Source: Lasiosphaeris hirsuta
Lineage: Eukaryota > Ascomycota > Sordariomycetes > Sordariales > Lasiosphaeriaceae
Assembly (NCBI GenBank): GCA_030549175.1
Contig: JAUKUA010000004.1
Location: forward strand, 3,906,001 to 3,970,000
DNA: 64,000 nt
Direction of reading: 5' to 3'
Made by a program: the position numbers and the translations under genes. Shown piece after piece: positions 33,854-47,039 of the stretch (positions are counted from its first letter, which is position 1; every line of letters begins with the position of its first letter). A model generated the notes under the pieces. It was given only the letters and a program-made list of their open reading frames with translations. It was not told the DNA's origin and did no database searches.

Positions 33854-36800
33854 TCAAAACGAGCTTCCTAGCTTTGCGAAACCCCCACGTTCATCCTCCG
33901 ATGACCCAGAGCTGCCCGACACACCAGCCCTCCGGGCCGCCCTCGACTTTCCTTTTATCCTGCCAGGCTCCACATTCGGGCTGGGGCCGAGGCCAACCCA
34001 TTCTCTCGTGTTCCGCCGACTTAATGGTGTACGCTCCGGCGTGCCTCGCCGCTCCGGCGTCCCCCTCGCTGTGGTCCTGGCTTTCCTCTGCCCCCCATGC
34101 TCTCGGTTTGCAACCTCGATCTGCGCCTGGCCAGCCCAGCTAGCTGGCCCTTGAGTCGCCTCCTTTTTCGGTCCTTTGCCGGTGCCACTCCCATCGTCTC
34201 CCGAATTTTGCGCGGTACTAGGCACCGTACTCCTCAGACCTCGCATTTCGCGAACCACATCGCCCAGACTCTCCTCCAATGTTTTCATTTTTGCAAGCAT
34301 GAGCCGGCCCATCCGGCTGCTGTCATCGTCCTGGTGGCTCTTGCCCATCATCGCGGTCGCCAATGCCACATGAGTCGTAAAACTCGATGGGACCCCCCCG
34401 ATCTCGTCTGCGGCCATGGCTGCGTTGAGCTCGGATGAAGCGTCCATATCAACCGAGCAGCGGCGTCGAGCGGGAGCCTTCCCCGCGGGTATATCGAGCG
34501 CTAAACCTATGCGATTTGGTGCGGTACGCGCTAGATCCCGCGGTGCTAGCATCGACCGCGGCCGGGACGATGACATGTATAGCGAGCGTCGAGGAGAACG
34601 GAACCCGCCACTCGGTGTGGTGGGGGTAGCCGTGTGACTAATAGGACGCGATCTCGGTTGGGATGATGGCCCTACTGATGCTGGGGAGGAACTGTGCTGT
34701 CGCCGCCCATCTGGCGGGGCATACAGGATGGTGTTTGTCGAGAGAGTGCGACTGTGGAGGGTTCCACGTCGCGCGCTAGGGCGAGGCGATGCTGGGGTCA
34801 TCTGTAGCTCGGAGTTGTTGAATCGTGTAGCAATAGGTGTCGTGAAGTAATCTCCCTCTATGGCCTGATTACCTTGTTCATCACCCACGTTATTCGTCAC
34901 GTTGTCTTCCTCATCCTCGTCATTCGTAACAAGCTCATCGTCGCCATCGGCATCCCCGTCAGTATTGTCGGCTTTGACTCCGGTAGCGTAATCCCGCCGA
35001 GCAACGCCGTCATTATAAAAATCGCCTCGAAATCGAAACGGAGCGTCGGAAATAAGATCCGCCGGGTCGCTGGCTGCTGATCTCATGTCTGGGAACTGTC
35101 TTGGGTATCTTTTCGGCGGCCAATCGCGACTCATGCTTAGCCTTCTCTGCCACTCATTTCCAATCCGAGCATCAATTGTCGAATAGTCCTGGGGAGATTG
35201 GAATCCTCCATCATGCTGGTCCATCCAAGACCGGATAGCATTTTGTGTCTTCCGCCTTTCATTCCGCCTCTGCGTCTTCAAGGTCGCAATATCTGGCACC
35301 CGTCGAAACACCTCTTCCAAGGCACGATCTTTCTGGTATCCCACCACCGATTCTTCACGAACTCGGAGGCTGGGGCTGAAGAGAGCTGTCCTGCTCGTCG
35401 GATCTCCGAACGACATGCTCCGATGACGGCCACGGCCTGGATTTTCCACCAGGTCTGTAGGCTCGTACATGGATGGTGCCAGGAAATACTTCTCGTAGAC
35501 ATAAATGCAGAAGAGCAATGGGAAATGAGTGGCCTTGATCACTGAGCGGTTGAGCCAGACGAACTGTTTCAGGGACATGCAGTATCGCAAGGGCATGCAT
35601 ACCCAGGCAAAGATATTGCTAGGTGCCACGTAGGAGAAGAGAGCATCGTTCTTCACCATTGAGATAGTGTTGATGGCAAAGAGAAACCTGTGTATCCAAG
35701 TTAGTGACTCGCCGTTCTTGTGCTATTTTATAGACATACCGGTGCTCTTGGTTCGCATTTGATGCGATTGACATGAATGAATTCGTCAGAACTGTGATGA
35801 GAACTGTCCTGGGGTTATTATTAGTCCATTTGTGCGAAAAGAAAGCGGCTGCAGATAAGCTTACACGACGACGAAGTGGCAGATGATGAGAAACAACCCC
35901 ATCAACGCCTTCCCCATCCAGCTATAGCCAGCCCAACTAATTAAAAAAAATAAGTTAGTGACTTTTGTCGGCACGCAGGGTCAGATGTTTCTACTCACAC
36001 TTCCCAGGCCGCTGGGGTGAAGCCCATGAGAATTTGGAAAATCTTATAGGCCACCACGGCAGGATCATTCTCATTCTTGGAGAATATAAAAAAGACAAAG
36101 AAACCACTGCAGCAGACTAGGATGAGAATGAAGACGGCGGCGAGGTCGATGGCCATCAGCCTGAATGCTATCAGCAGTTGTGAGAAGTACTGGTAGTTTT
36201 CCAAAACGCTGAACACCCTCGGGAGCAAGAGAATCGCATTTGCAGCGAGAACATCATAGGCCATTTCATTCCACTTGTGGGGATCAAGAAGAAATACGCC
36301 ATAGATACGCATGCAGTAGTATACGATCAGAAGCACCAGAATGGCGAGATCAAAGATGTTCCAAAAGCTCATGATGTAGAGCGAGAAGCCTTGCTCATTG
36401 AACCCAACGAGCTCATCAAGCATGAAGCCGGAACTCCAGAACCAAAAGACTAGCTCAAGCGTAGTGATTTTGTGAGACCTGTCGGCCAACACAGCGAGAA
36501 ATAGGCATATTAAGATGGCCAGGGAGCAGGTGGAGAGAATCTGGCGATATCGTGGGACTCGGAGCCTAGACAGCTTGAAGAGAGACGCACTCCGGGGATC
36601 ATATAGGGCCACCGAGCGCCTTCCAGGGGCTGATGACAGAGATCGAATTTGCTCCTCCTTGGCTTGCTGGCTGCCGAGCAATGGTGTCCGCGCATCACTC
36701 TGGTGTCGGGACTGGTTTCTTCCGGCAACGGAAGAGACAGAACCCTGACGGTGCAGCTGGTCTGCCGCGGAGTAGAAGCTAATGGCACCGTTCCAGATTG

Positions 36801-37643
36801 CCTCAAGCTGTTGCACCACAAGGGGGTGTGCGAGGAAATGTTTGGCAGAGGCTCGGATGGCAACCTCCAGGGTGGAAGTCCTCAATGTGGCAGGCTTCGG
36901 CCTGCTCCCTGGTGTTAGAGGCGTTGGTGAGCCTGGTATACCTTGAAGAGGGTAGAAGTCATATGACAGGGCATCGATGAGTTCGCGAGTTGCGTACTCC
37001 TTGAGCAGCTTAATCGCCAGCAGCTCGCACACCTTTGCCCTTGTACTGTTCGTGCCCGCGTTACCGGGATACACCTGCGATTCTTTCTGAAACTGAAGAC
37101 AGTTGGCCATCAGCGCGTATAGCGTACCCCTCGAGAAGTGCTGGTTGCGGATCTGCTGCTGCATGGGCTTGACCAGGAATTGGGAGACCTGTGGTGATCT
37201 CAGCTGATCCCAAGTCAATGTTGTCTCGGTCCTCGCTTGTATGATGATTCGGATTGCATGCGTCATGCTGTAAATCGGCAACGAGTCTAGAATACTGATG
37301 TTAGCAAAGGAGAAAGGGAAAGCAATATGCGGAGATGGCAAATGCAATTGGGGCAATTACCAAGGTGACCTGCGGCGAACATGGGCAAGACACCAATGGA
37401 TTGGGTCACGCCGTCCTCATCATCCTCGTTGCGGTTCCCAACAGGATATCGCCGTCGCGCTCCATCGTTGGACTCTTCTTCGTCATCGTCATCATCGGCC
37501 TCGGTGAAGTCTGCGGTGGCATGGCGATGTTGGCTGTAGTCCGGTGCCAGAGGGCGAGGCGGATGCTGCAACACGTCTTCTACATCATCCTGACCTTCGT
37601 GCTGGGGAATGCCCTTGAAGGGTCGCAGCAGAGCGGACAGCAT
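33854..37643 (-). CDS. TRP-family vacuolar cation channel (YVC1-like)
   Basis: Five exons, 37361-37643, 35999-37286, 35865-35936, 35740-35808 and 33854-35687, with introns of 74, 62, 56 and 52 nt, all joining in frame to 1181 residues. The acidic N-terminus (EADDDDDEEES) precedes a soluble domain with LRSPQVSQFLVKPMQQQIRN. Six or so membrane segments span about 345-562 (ILSTCSLAILICLFLAVLAD; IFDLAILVLLIVYYCMRIYG; DLAAVFILILVCCSGFFVFF; LMGLFLIICHFVVVTVLI). A pore-like loop reads QILMGFTPAAWEVWAGYSW and is assembled across the second splice. Yeast Yvc1 releases Ca2+ from the vacuole on stretch or hyperosmotic shock. The 600-residue C-terminal tail is low-complexity with an acidic block (about 775-800), longer than in yeast, and may be regulatory. 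Confidence 0.88.
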
Positions 37644-40184
37644 CCTCCCGTAGAGCTTCGTTCACGGCGTCAGAGCGCCATGAAAGGCAAGATGCTAGGG
37701 GTGAAAGAGGAGTTGTTCTTGGATTACTCTCGGGGGATGTCAATCGAGTCGAGTCGAGTCGTCGAAGACAAGTGCGAGGGACGGGAGGGGGCCGCGCGCC
37801 GGAGGCTGTGACAGGGGGTTGCCCAACAGCGCAGAGGCAGAAATAGCCGTCCACGAGGGCTGTACGATCAGCTTGGACGCCTAGGCACGTCGAGCGGCTT
37901 TGAGGGCCCGAATTCTGCCCAAGTCCTGCCTGTGACTACTTGGACGGCACGGATTGACGCCCGTGAAGCGCGACCCTGAGATCTGCGGAATCGAAGCTGC
38001 GACCAGGACCAGGAAATCGCGGGAGGCAGGCAGTGGAGGCGATGGATGGGCCGTGCTTATGATAAGATGGAAAAGGAGGTGTCGAAATTTCCTTAGCGGC
38101 GAACTGAGGGCCTGTAGTGTGCGGCTGGGGCGGCCCCCTGTAATTGACCACTAACACGGCAAGAGCTCATTCTGGAGGGCCCAAGGAGTCACCAATGCAC
38201 CTTCGGCTTGCCTCTTTCTACGCTCCATCACATCACCTATACTTTGCTGCACACCGACTTGGCTCTCGATAGCGCCCTTGCCATGGAAGACAAGTGTCCA
38301 GCCGGCTCCCTTCTGTTTTGCAGGTGTGCTGCAGATGCCGACGGCATATATATCATAAAAAACCTCACTCGAGGTTATGGTGAGGCGGTCTAGGATCCTG
38401 TCGACCTATCTCATGTCCCTCCTTTCCTTAGATGGATTGACCCGTCAACCCATCAATGTCGCCATCTCGATGAACTTCCTGGGTGGAGGGTCTCATGACC
38501 GCTTTTTCGGTGGACAGTGAGGGGCCGGGTTCCTCTCAGTGGTATTTGCTGCAAGACGACTGCAGCCCGTCTCTTAGTTCAATCCCCGCGCATCATGCCT
38601 CCGCGGCGATACCCACCACGGCATCAGAATGACCACTTCTGACTCGCCAGCCGTCCTGTTGTCTGACAAAGGCCAACCCATGCGGCATGCAGGCAGGCAA
38701 AAGCGGCAGCAGATGGCAAAGACTTCTCGAGTATCTGGGTCGAGATCCTCCTGAACATCCACCAGCGTAACATTCTTAGCTACGTCAATAAGGTACACCA
38801 TCTTGCAGTTACGTCGCTAGTATTTGGCTTGCATATGCAGCGCCTGCGGCCCAGAATACCAGGGTCCAAACCAGGAGGCAGACGGCTGACCTCCCTTGCT
38901 AAACTAGACTACCCGTTCATCGGCCTTGCGTAAAATACCGGGAATTCCTAGACAACGCAGCAAAAACAAAAAGAACACTGATCCAGCGTTTTCCCGCTAT
39001 GCACATTGACGGTTGTTCATTTCCTAGATCCATTCAACGTCTCAACCATGAGACGAAATCCTAAATGGTAAGCCGCTCCCAATTGATAGGAGACATTTGG
39101 ATTCCGATATGTGGCTGCAATGGAACGCGAGGTTATCCCGGAAACTCCTCCGAAAATCGGACCCACACGGAGCCGTAATCCACTATCCCGGCAGAGATTG
39201 CTCCGGCGCCCACTCAGTGCGAAAAGTACGGAAAGCCGCCACGGGATCTAGAAAAGTGAAAACACAATGTAAAATGGTAGAAACTTAATTTTCCGTGCGT
39301 TAGAACGACGGGGACTATCTAGAGGTGGAATTTGATGAAGATGGAAATCTCACCTAAAGTGTATATCCCTCAGCTACGCCGAACCCCTGAGCGATTCTCT
39401 AACCTGGGGAAACTCCACCTGCGAATACGCTGAGAAGAGTTGGCAAAAGAAAAGGCTGAGTTGACGCTTTTCCTTAAGAGAACAAAACGGGCTATGTTGA
39501 AGAGTTATGCTAATTCAACTAATCTGGATATCTACTAGTGAGTGCGTTGAACTTTAAAGAGGCTCGTGGGCTGGCTTCAGGTAACAAGGCCCGGGTCGAG
39601 GGAGATGTCTCACCGAAAATCTGGAGCTGAAACCCACGATTTCGAGGCGGTCTCGCTCAACCGTGATAGAACTACCAGGGTGCATCTGCAGCCACATTTA
39701 ACCCCCGCGAATACCCCCCTCCCCTCCCCCCACCAGTTGGCGATCCAGCGACCTGATTGGCCAATTTAAGAAAATCCAGACGAACTTGGCAGGCGATGCG
39801 TGGTCACCATCCAAGTCGACGGAGCTCCTTGCAGGGGGACCCCGCAGTAGCTAACACAGCCCTGGAAAACTTTTTGGCGGGCGCTGTGGCGGATGGCGGG
39901 GCTCCTCGACACAAAAATCTTCCATCGAGCCGACACTTCCCTCCCTCTTCCTCTCGTCCTGCCACTTTGCGCAGAGACTGGACCTTCCGGACACAAACCA
40001 TGAGGATTGCCAGGTGAATTTTTAATCCGGCAAAACACAAGCCATCACTTACACCTTTCCTAGAGGCAGCGTGCTCCTGTGAGCTCTTGTCAAGCTCCTT
40101 CTCGAGTTTGCCCCGCATTCCTTGCTTGTTGCTCTCCCTGACAACTCCCTTCCATTCCTCCCATTGCACAGCACGCCCGTCGCA
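37644..40184. promoter_or_regulatory. Divergent intergenic region, TRP channel and CPSase/ATCase
   Basis: About 2.5 kb between two head-to-head genes; no coding region is supported. The last 200 bases before the CPSase start contain a very short upstream frame (40000-40017) and a possible leader intron. Pyrimidine-rich stretches near 39715-39730 and 39940-39960 resemble a fungal core promoter. Confidence 0.5.
40000..40017 (+). promoter_or_regulatory. Upstream mini-ORF (five codons) before CPSase/ATCase
   Basis: ATG-AGG-ATT-GCC-AGG-TGA encodes MRIAR and stops 167 bases before the main start. A weak donor overlaps its end (AG|GTGAAT) and CTTTCCTAG at 40054-40062 could be an acceptor, so the leader may be spliced to MRIARGSVLL. 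Whether it lies in the transcript is not known. Confidence 0.35.
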
Positions 40185-43100
40185 ATGGCCTCTATTACCC
40201 ACCGTCCCGCTACGGCACGCATTGCCGATACCGAAAATGAGCCCATGGTCTGCCTCGAGCTCGAAGATGGCTGGGCGTACCAGGGCTACAGCTTCGGCGC
40301 TCCCAAGAGCATCGCCGGCGAGCTCGTCTTTCAGACGGGCATGGTCGGATACCCCGAGTCTATCACCGATCCCTCGTACCGAGGCCAGATCCTCGTTATC
40401 ACCTTCCCACTCGTCGGAAATTATGGCGTGCCCTCCAGGAACACTCCTGACGAGCTCCTTGGCGACCTCCCCGCACACTTCGAATCCTCCCAAATCCATA
40501 TCGCTGGCCTTGTAACCGCCTCCTACGCTGGCGAGGACTTCTCGCACTACCTCGCAACCTCGTCTCTCGGAACATGGCTCAAGGAGCAGGGCATTCCTGC
40601 CATGTACGGTGTCGATACACGTGCTTTGACAAAGCGAATTCGGGAGAAGGGAAGCATGCTCGGCCGCATGCTGCTCCAGAAGCAAGACTTGACCAACGGC
40701 ACTTCCAATGGCGTCGCTAGCAGCAGCGACCTTCTCGGAGAGTCTGGAGACTGGAAGCCCTACTTCGACACCATCGATTGGGTCAACCCTAACAAGCAGA
40801 ATCTCGTGGCAGAGGGTGAGTTCCGAAGAGGCCTTAAGTCAAATTCATGCTCATATCCTCTTAGTCTCCATAAGGGCCCCCAAGCTCTACCGCCCACCAC
40901 AGGAGTCCGCCCTCAAGCACCCCTCTGGGCGTCCAATCCGTATCCTATGCCTGGATGTCGGTATGAAGTACAACCAGCTGAGGTGCTTCCTCAAGCGTGG
41001 AGTCGAGGTCCTGGTTTGCCCTTGGGACTATGATTTCCCTGCCTTGGTTGCCACAGACTATGATGGTCTGTTTATCTCCAACGGTCCTGGTGACCCAGCA
41101 GTCGTAGAGGCAGCTGTGAAACGCATCTCCGCGGCGCTTGAGCAGAACCGCACCCCTATCTTCGGTATCTGCTTAGGCCACCAGCTTCTTGCTCGAGCTG
41201 CCGGTGCCAAGACCATCAAGATGAAATTCGGCAACCGCGGACATAACATCCCCTGCACGAGTCTGGTGACCGGAAAGTGCCACATTACTTCGCAGAACCA
41301 TGGCTTCGCCGTCGAAACTGCTACCCTTCCCTCTGGCTGGCAAGAACTCTTTGTGAATGCCAATGATGGCAGCAACGAAGGTATCCAGCATGTCGATAGA
41401 CCCTACTTCAGTGTCCAGTTCCACCCCGAAAGCACGCCGGGACCCCGGGATACCGAATACTTGTTCGATGTCTTCATCAACACCATTACCAAATGCGCCG
41501 AGGACAGTAGCTTCCTCCAGAAGGGTGTTGCGTTTCCCGGCGGAACAGTTGAAGAGAACTACAAGCTCAGCCCCCGTGTCCACGTCAAGAAGGTTCTTGT
41601 CCTCGGAAGTGGTGGTCTCAGTATTGGCCAGGCCGGAGAATTTGATTACTCAGGCAGTCAGGCAATCAAGGCACTGAAAGAGGAAGGCATCTACACCGTC
41701 CTTATCAACCCGAATATTGCCACAATCCAAACCTCAAAGGGTCTAGCTGATAAGGTGTTTTTCCTTCCGGTCAACGCCGAGTTTGTCCGTAAGGTCATCA
41801 TTTATGAGCGCCCAGATGCTATCTACTGCACGTTCGGCGGGCAGACAGCCTTGCAGGTGGGTATTCAGCTCAAGGACGAGTTTAAAGCGCTCGGAGTTCA
41901 AGTTCTCGGGACGCCAATCGACACCATTATCACTACAGAAGACCGCGAGCTCTTCGCTCGGAGCATGGAGTCAATTGGTGAAAAGTGCGCCAAATCGGCC
42001 ACGGCTCACAGCGTTGAAGAGGCCATGCGAGTGGTGAAGGATATTGGCTTCCCCGTCATTGTCCGCGCTGCCTATGCTCTTGGAGGACTTGGCAGTGGCT
42101 TCGCGTACAACGAGCCTGAGCTCGAAGATCTGTGCAACAAGGCTCTGGCTGCGAGCCCCCAGGTGCTCATTGAGCGCAGTATGAAGGGCTGGAAGGAGAT
42201 CGAATACGAAGTCGTCAGAGACGCCCAGGACAACTGCATCACAGTGTGCAACATGGAGAACTTCGACCCTCTCGGTATTCACACTGGAGACTCTATCGTC
42301 GTGGCTCCTTCTCAGACTCTCTCCGATGAAGACTACATCATGCTTCGAACAACAGCCGTCAGTGTTATCCGCCACCTCGGAGTCGTCGGAGAGTGCAACA
42401 TTCAGTACGCATTGAATCCCTTCTCGAAGGAGTACTGCATCATCGAAGTCAATGCTAGGCTGTCTAGATCGTCAGCTCTGGCATCCAAGGCCACCGGATA
42501 CCCGCTGGCATTTATCGCCGCTAAACTAGGCCTTGGTATCCCCTTGAAGGAGATTTCCAACTCGGTCACAAAGGTCACATGCGCCTGCTTTGAGCCTTCG
42601 CTCGACTATGTTGTGGTAAAGATGCCTAGATGGGACTTGAAGAAATTCACTCGTGTGTCTACCCAGCTTGGCTCCTCAATGAAGAGTATTGGCGAGGTCA
42701 TGAGCATCGGCAGAACCTTTGAAGAGGCTATCCAAAAGGCCATCCGGGCTATTGACTTCCACAATCTCGGATTCAACGAGACCAAGGCGCTCATGTCAAT
42801 TGATGACGAGCTTCAGACTCCCTCAGATCAACGTCTGTTCGCGATCGCCAACGCTATGCGGGCTGGCTATTCGGTCGACAGGATCTGGGAACTGACTAAG
42901 ATTGACAAGTGGTTCTTGCATAAGCTCAAGGGCTTAAGTGACTTCGGCGGGAGAATGTCTAATTACACGACGACCGACATCTCCAACAATCTCGATATCC
43001 TTCGCCAGGCGAAGCAGCTCGGCTTTTGCGATCGTCAGCTTGCCAAGTTCTGGGACTCTAACGAACTTGCTGTCCGGCGCATGCGCCTCGAGGCCGGCAT

Positions 43101-46100
43101 TGTCCCCTTCGTGAAGCAAATCGACACAGTTGCTGCTGAGTTCCCAGCCTTCACCAACTATCTCTACCTCACATACAACGCCAGCGACCACGACATTTCG
43201 TTCGACGATCATGGCGTCATGGTTCTTGGATCGGGTGTGTACCGTATTGGATCGTCTGTCGAATTCGATTGGTGCTCCGTCAGAGCGATCCGCACACTCC
43301 GCGAATCTGGCTTTAAAACGATCATGGTGAATTACAACCCCGAGACGGTGAGCACAGATTACGACGAGGCAGACAAACTCTATTTTGAAAATATCAACTT
43401 GGAGACCGTGCTTGATATCTACGAGCTGGAATCCTCGTGCGGAGTTCTAGGTGCCATGGGTGGCCAGACACCGAACAACATCGCTCTTCCCCTTCTCCGC
43501 TCAGGGGTCCACGTCCTTGGTACCTCCCCAGAGATGATCGATACAGCCGAGAACCGGTACAAGTTCTCTCGCATGCTTGATAGAATTGGTGTCGATCAGC
43601 CAACCTGGAAAGAGCTCACGAGCTTTGAAGAGGCCAAGATCTTTTGCAACAAGGTTTCCTATCCGGTGTTGGTCCGACCGTCGTACGTACTGTCCGGCGC
43701 AGCGATGAACACCGTTTATTCCGAGGCAGATCTCGAGGCGTACTTGCAGCAAGCCGCAGAGGTCTCCCGGGAGCACCCAGTCGTAATCACCAAGTACATT
43801 GAGGACGCAAAGGAGATTGAGATGGATGCTGTTGCCAAGGACGGAAAGATGGTGGGCCACTTCATCTCGGAGCACGTTGAGAACGCCGGTGTCCACTCGG
43901 GAGACGCTACCCTCATCCTGCCTCCGCAGGATCTCGAGAAGACGACCATCCAGCGCATTGAGGAAGCCACTCGAAAGATCGGAGCCGCTCTCAACGTCAC
44001 TGGGCCCTATAATATTCAGTTCATCGCCAAGGACAACGACATCAAGGTCATCGAATGTAACGTTCGGGCGTCTCGGTCGTTCCCATTCGTTTCTAAGGTT
44101 ATGGGCGTTGATCTGATTGAGATGGCTACGAAGGCTATCATGGGTATTCCCTTTGACGAATACCCCCCTATCGACCGCCCCGCGAACTGCGTCGGTGTGA
44201 AGGTTCCTCAGTTCAGTTTCTCGCGCTTGTCTGGGGCTGATCCTGTTCTTGGCGTTGAGATGGCTTCAACTGGTGAAGTTGCTTCTTTCGGCAGTGACAA
44301 GTACGAGGCCTACCTCAAGGCTCTGATCTCCACCGGCTTCAAGATTCCCAAGAACAACATTCTCCTTTCCATCGGAAGTTACAAGGACAAGAAGGAAATG
44401 CTTCCCTCGGTGGCCAAATTGCAAAAGCTTGGATATAAGCTTTTTGCGACCGCTGGAACTGCGGATTTCCTCCAGGAACATAATATTCCTGTGCAATATC
44501 TCGAGGTCCTTGGCCAGGAAGAAGATGACCAGAAGTCCGAATACTCTCTCACACAGCATCTCGCCAAGAATATGATTGACCTGTACATCAACCTACCGTC
44601 GAACAACAAGTACAGACGACCGGCCAACTACATGAGCAAGGGCTACCAAACCCGGCGCATGGCTGTCGATTATCAAATCCCCTTGGTTACAAACGTCAAA
44701 AACGCGAAGATTTTGGTAGAAGCCATCGCACGGCACTTCGATCTTGATGTCAGTGTCCGCGACTTCCAGACGAGCCATCGCACTGTCCAGCTTCCCGGAC
44801 TCATCAACATCGCCGCATTTGTGCCCGGGCTTGTTTCCAGCGGGAGCAATGACCTTCAAGCTATTACCAAGGCTTCTATCGCCGCTGGTTTCAGTATGAT
44901 CCGTGTTATGCCCCTAGGCAGAGACGGCTCGATTACGGACGCTATCACCCTCAAGGTTGCTCAGCTGAATAGCAAGCGCGGGGGATACTGCGACTACAAT
45001 TTTTCGGTCACTGCTACATCTACTAACGCCAACCAGATCAGCCACGTTGCTGGGGAGGTCGGATCTCTGTTCATTCCGTTCAATCACCTGTCGGATAATA
45101 TCAGCAAGGTCGCCGCTGTCGAAGCTCACTTTGACGCCTGGCCGACGCACAAGCCCATTATCACGGATGCAAGGACGACTGACCTGGCCTCCATCCTTCT
45201 TTTGGCCAGTTTGCACAACCGACGCATCCACGTCACCGCGGTGACAACCAAGGATGATATCAAGCTCATTGCACTCGGGAAAGAGAAGGGTCTCAAGGTC
45301 ACATGCGATGTGTCCGTCTACTCGCTCTATCTATCCCAAAAGGACTACCCCGGCTACAGTTTCTTGCCCACGGCGGAGGACCAGGCTGCTCTGTGGGAGC
45401 ACTTGGAAACGATCGATGTCTTCTCTATTGGAAGCTTACCTTACCAGCTTGGCCACTTCCTCAAGAAGCCGACGGATGTGGCAATCGGCATCGCTGAGGC
45501 TCTTCCTCTTCTTCTGACTTCGGTCACGGAGGGCAGGTTGACGCTTGACGATATCAAGACTAGACTCCACGACAAGCCTATGGAGATCTTCGAATTGCAT
45601 GACCAAATCGGCACTGGCTTGGAGGTTGAGATCGACCGGCCGTACACCGTCCCCGCTACGGACTCCTGGTCCCCCTTTACTGGAAGGGTCATGAGAGGTT
45701 CGGTTCAGCGTGTGACGTTCCAGGGCCATGTCGTCTGTCTCGATGGCGCCATCCAGAAGGACCCCCCAAGGGTAGTGACATGTCAACTCATGGGGCCATG
45801 CCGCCGCCCGCTACTGTGGCATCCGCCCCTGCCGGCCTTGTGCACCAGGCCATATCACCCCTGTCTGATAGCCTGCATGATGGACGGTCGACACAAGTGT
45901 CCCGCCCGGCATCCACAAGACCGAGAAATCTTGACGGCGCTCTCTCTGACTTGCCTCTGTCTACCAGAGGTCCTGTCATTGACGAGTATGCCCCTCTGGC
46001 GATGCAGCCCTCAATGAGCACGCAACTCCAGGGCTTACTTTCGGCTCCTTCGCCATTCAAGCGAGCCCATGTCCTATCCGTCAAGCAATACACACGGGCC

Positions 46101-47039
46101 GACTTGCATCTTCTTTTCACTGTGGCCCAAGAGATGCGCCTTGGCGTGCACCGGGAGGGCGTCCTGAATGTCCTGCGCGGACGGCTGCTTTGCACTTTGT
46201 TCTATGAGCCGTCTACCCGGACCTCGGCTTCTTTCGATGCGGCGATGCAGCGCCTTGGTGGCAAGACGATTGCTATTTCGACCGCAAGCTCATCTGTCAA
46301 GAAGGGCGAGACCCTGCAGGATACACTGCGGACTCTCGCTTGCTACAGTGATGCCATTGTTCTCCGCCACCCTGATGAGAAGTCAGTTGACATTGCTCGT
46401 CAATTCAGCCCTGTCCCGGTCATCAACGGCGGCAACGGAAGCAAGGAGCACCCAACACAGGCCTTCCTTGATCTTTTCACGATAAGAGAAGAGCTAGGAA
46501 AGGTTCAAGGCCTCACCATCACTTTTGTTGGTGACCTCCTCTACGGACGGCCGGTTCACTCGCTGGTCTACCTGCTCCGTCATTACCAGGTGAAGGTGCA
46601 GCTTGTCTCGCCCAAGTCACTTTCTTTGCCAGCTGCCGTTCGCGCTGTGTTGGTCGAAGGAGACCAGCTGCTCTGCGAGTCGGAGACGCTGACGGAGGAG
46701 ATACTGGCCAGAAGCAATGTCCTGTACTGCACTCGCGTGCAGAAGGAGAGATTCTCCGACCTTGAGGAGTTCGAGAGAGTCAAGAACTCTTACCGCATCG
46801 ACAATAGCACGCTGAAGCATGCCAAGAGCAACATGGTTGTGCTGCACCCGTTGCCGAGAAATGATGAGGTGGCTGAGGAGGTCGACTTTGACCAGAGGGC
46901 CGCGTACTTTAGACAGGTAAGTCTTTGCATCACGCTCGGAGTTGCATTTTTTTTTGGGTCCCCTGTACTAACAGATACACAGATGAGGTACGGTCTCTAC
47001 TGCCGCATGGCCTTACTGGCACTGGTCATGTCTGGTTGA
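40185..47039 (+). CDS. Multifunctional pyrimidine enzyme: glutamine amidotransferase, carbamoyl-phosphate synthetase, inactive DHOase-like, aspartate transcarbamoylase
   Basis: Start [20 protein letters not shown] at 40185. Exon 1 ends at 40815, a 49-nt intron follows, exon 2 starts at 40865, and the last intron is 46917-46982 (TACTAAC branch). The amidotransferase has [10 protein letters not shown] with Cys about 313 and FHPES with His about 397 and Glu about 399. Two CPSase halves follow from about 450 ([20 protein letters not shown] and [20 protein letters not shown]). The DHOase-like segment (about 1500-1860) lacks the metal-binding HxH, as in other fungal fusions. The ATCase has [20 protein letters not shown] and [12 protein letters not shown]. 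The protein makes carbamoyl aspartate for UMP and is normally UTP-inhibited. Between DHOase and ATCase the frame changes near 45762-45848: either a one-base deficit at a C6 run or a 77-nt intron (45772-45848) with a weak GTAGTG donor. About 2220-2246 residues. Confidence 0.93.
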
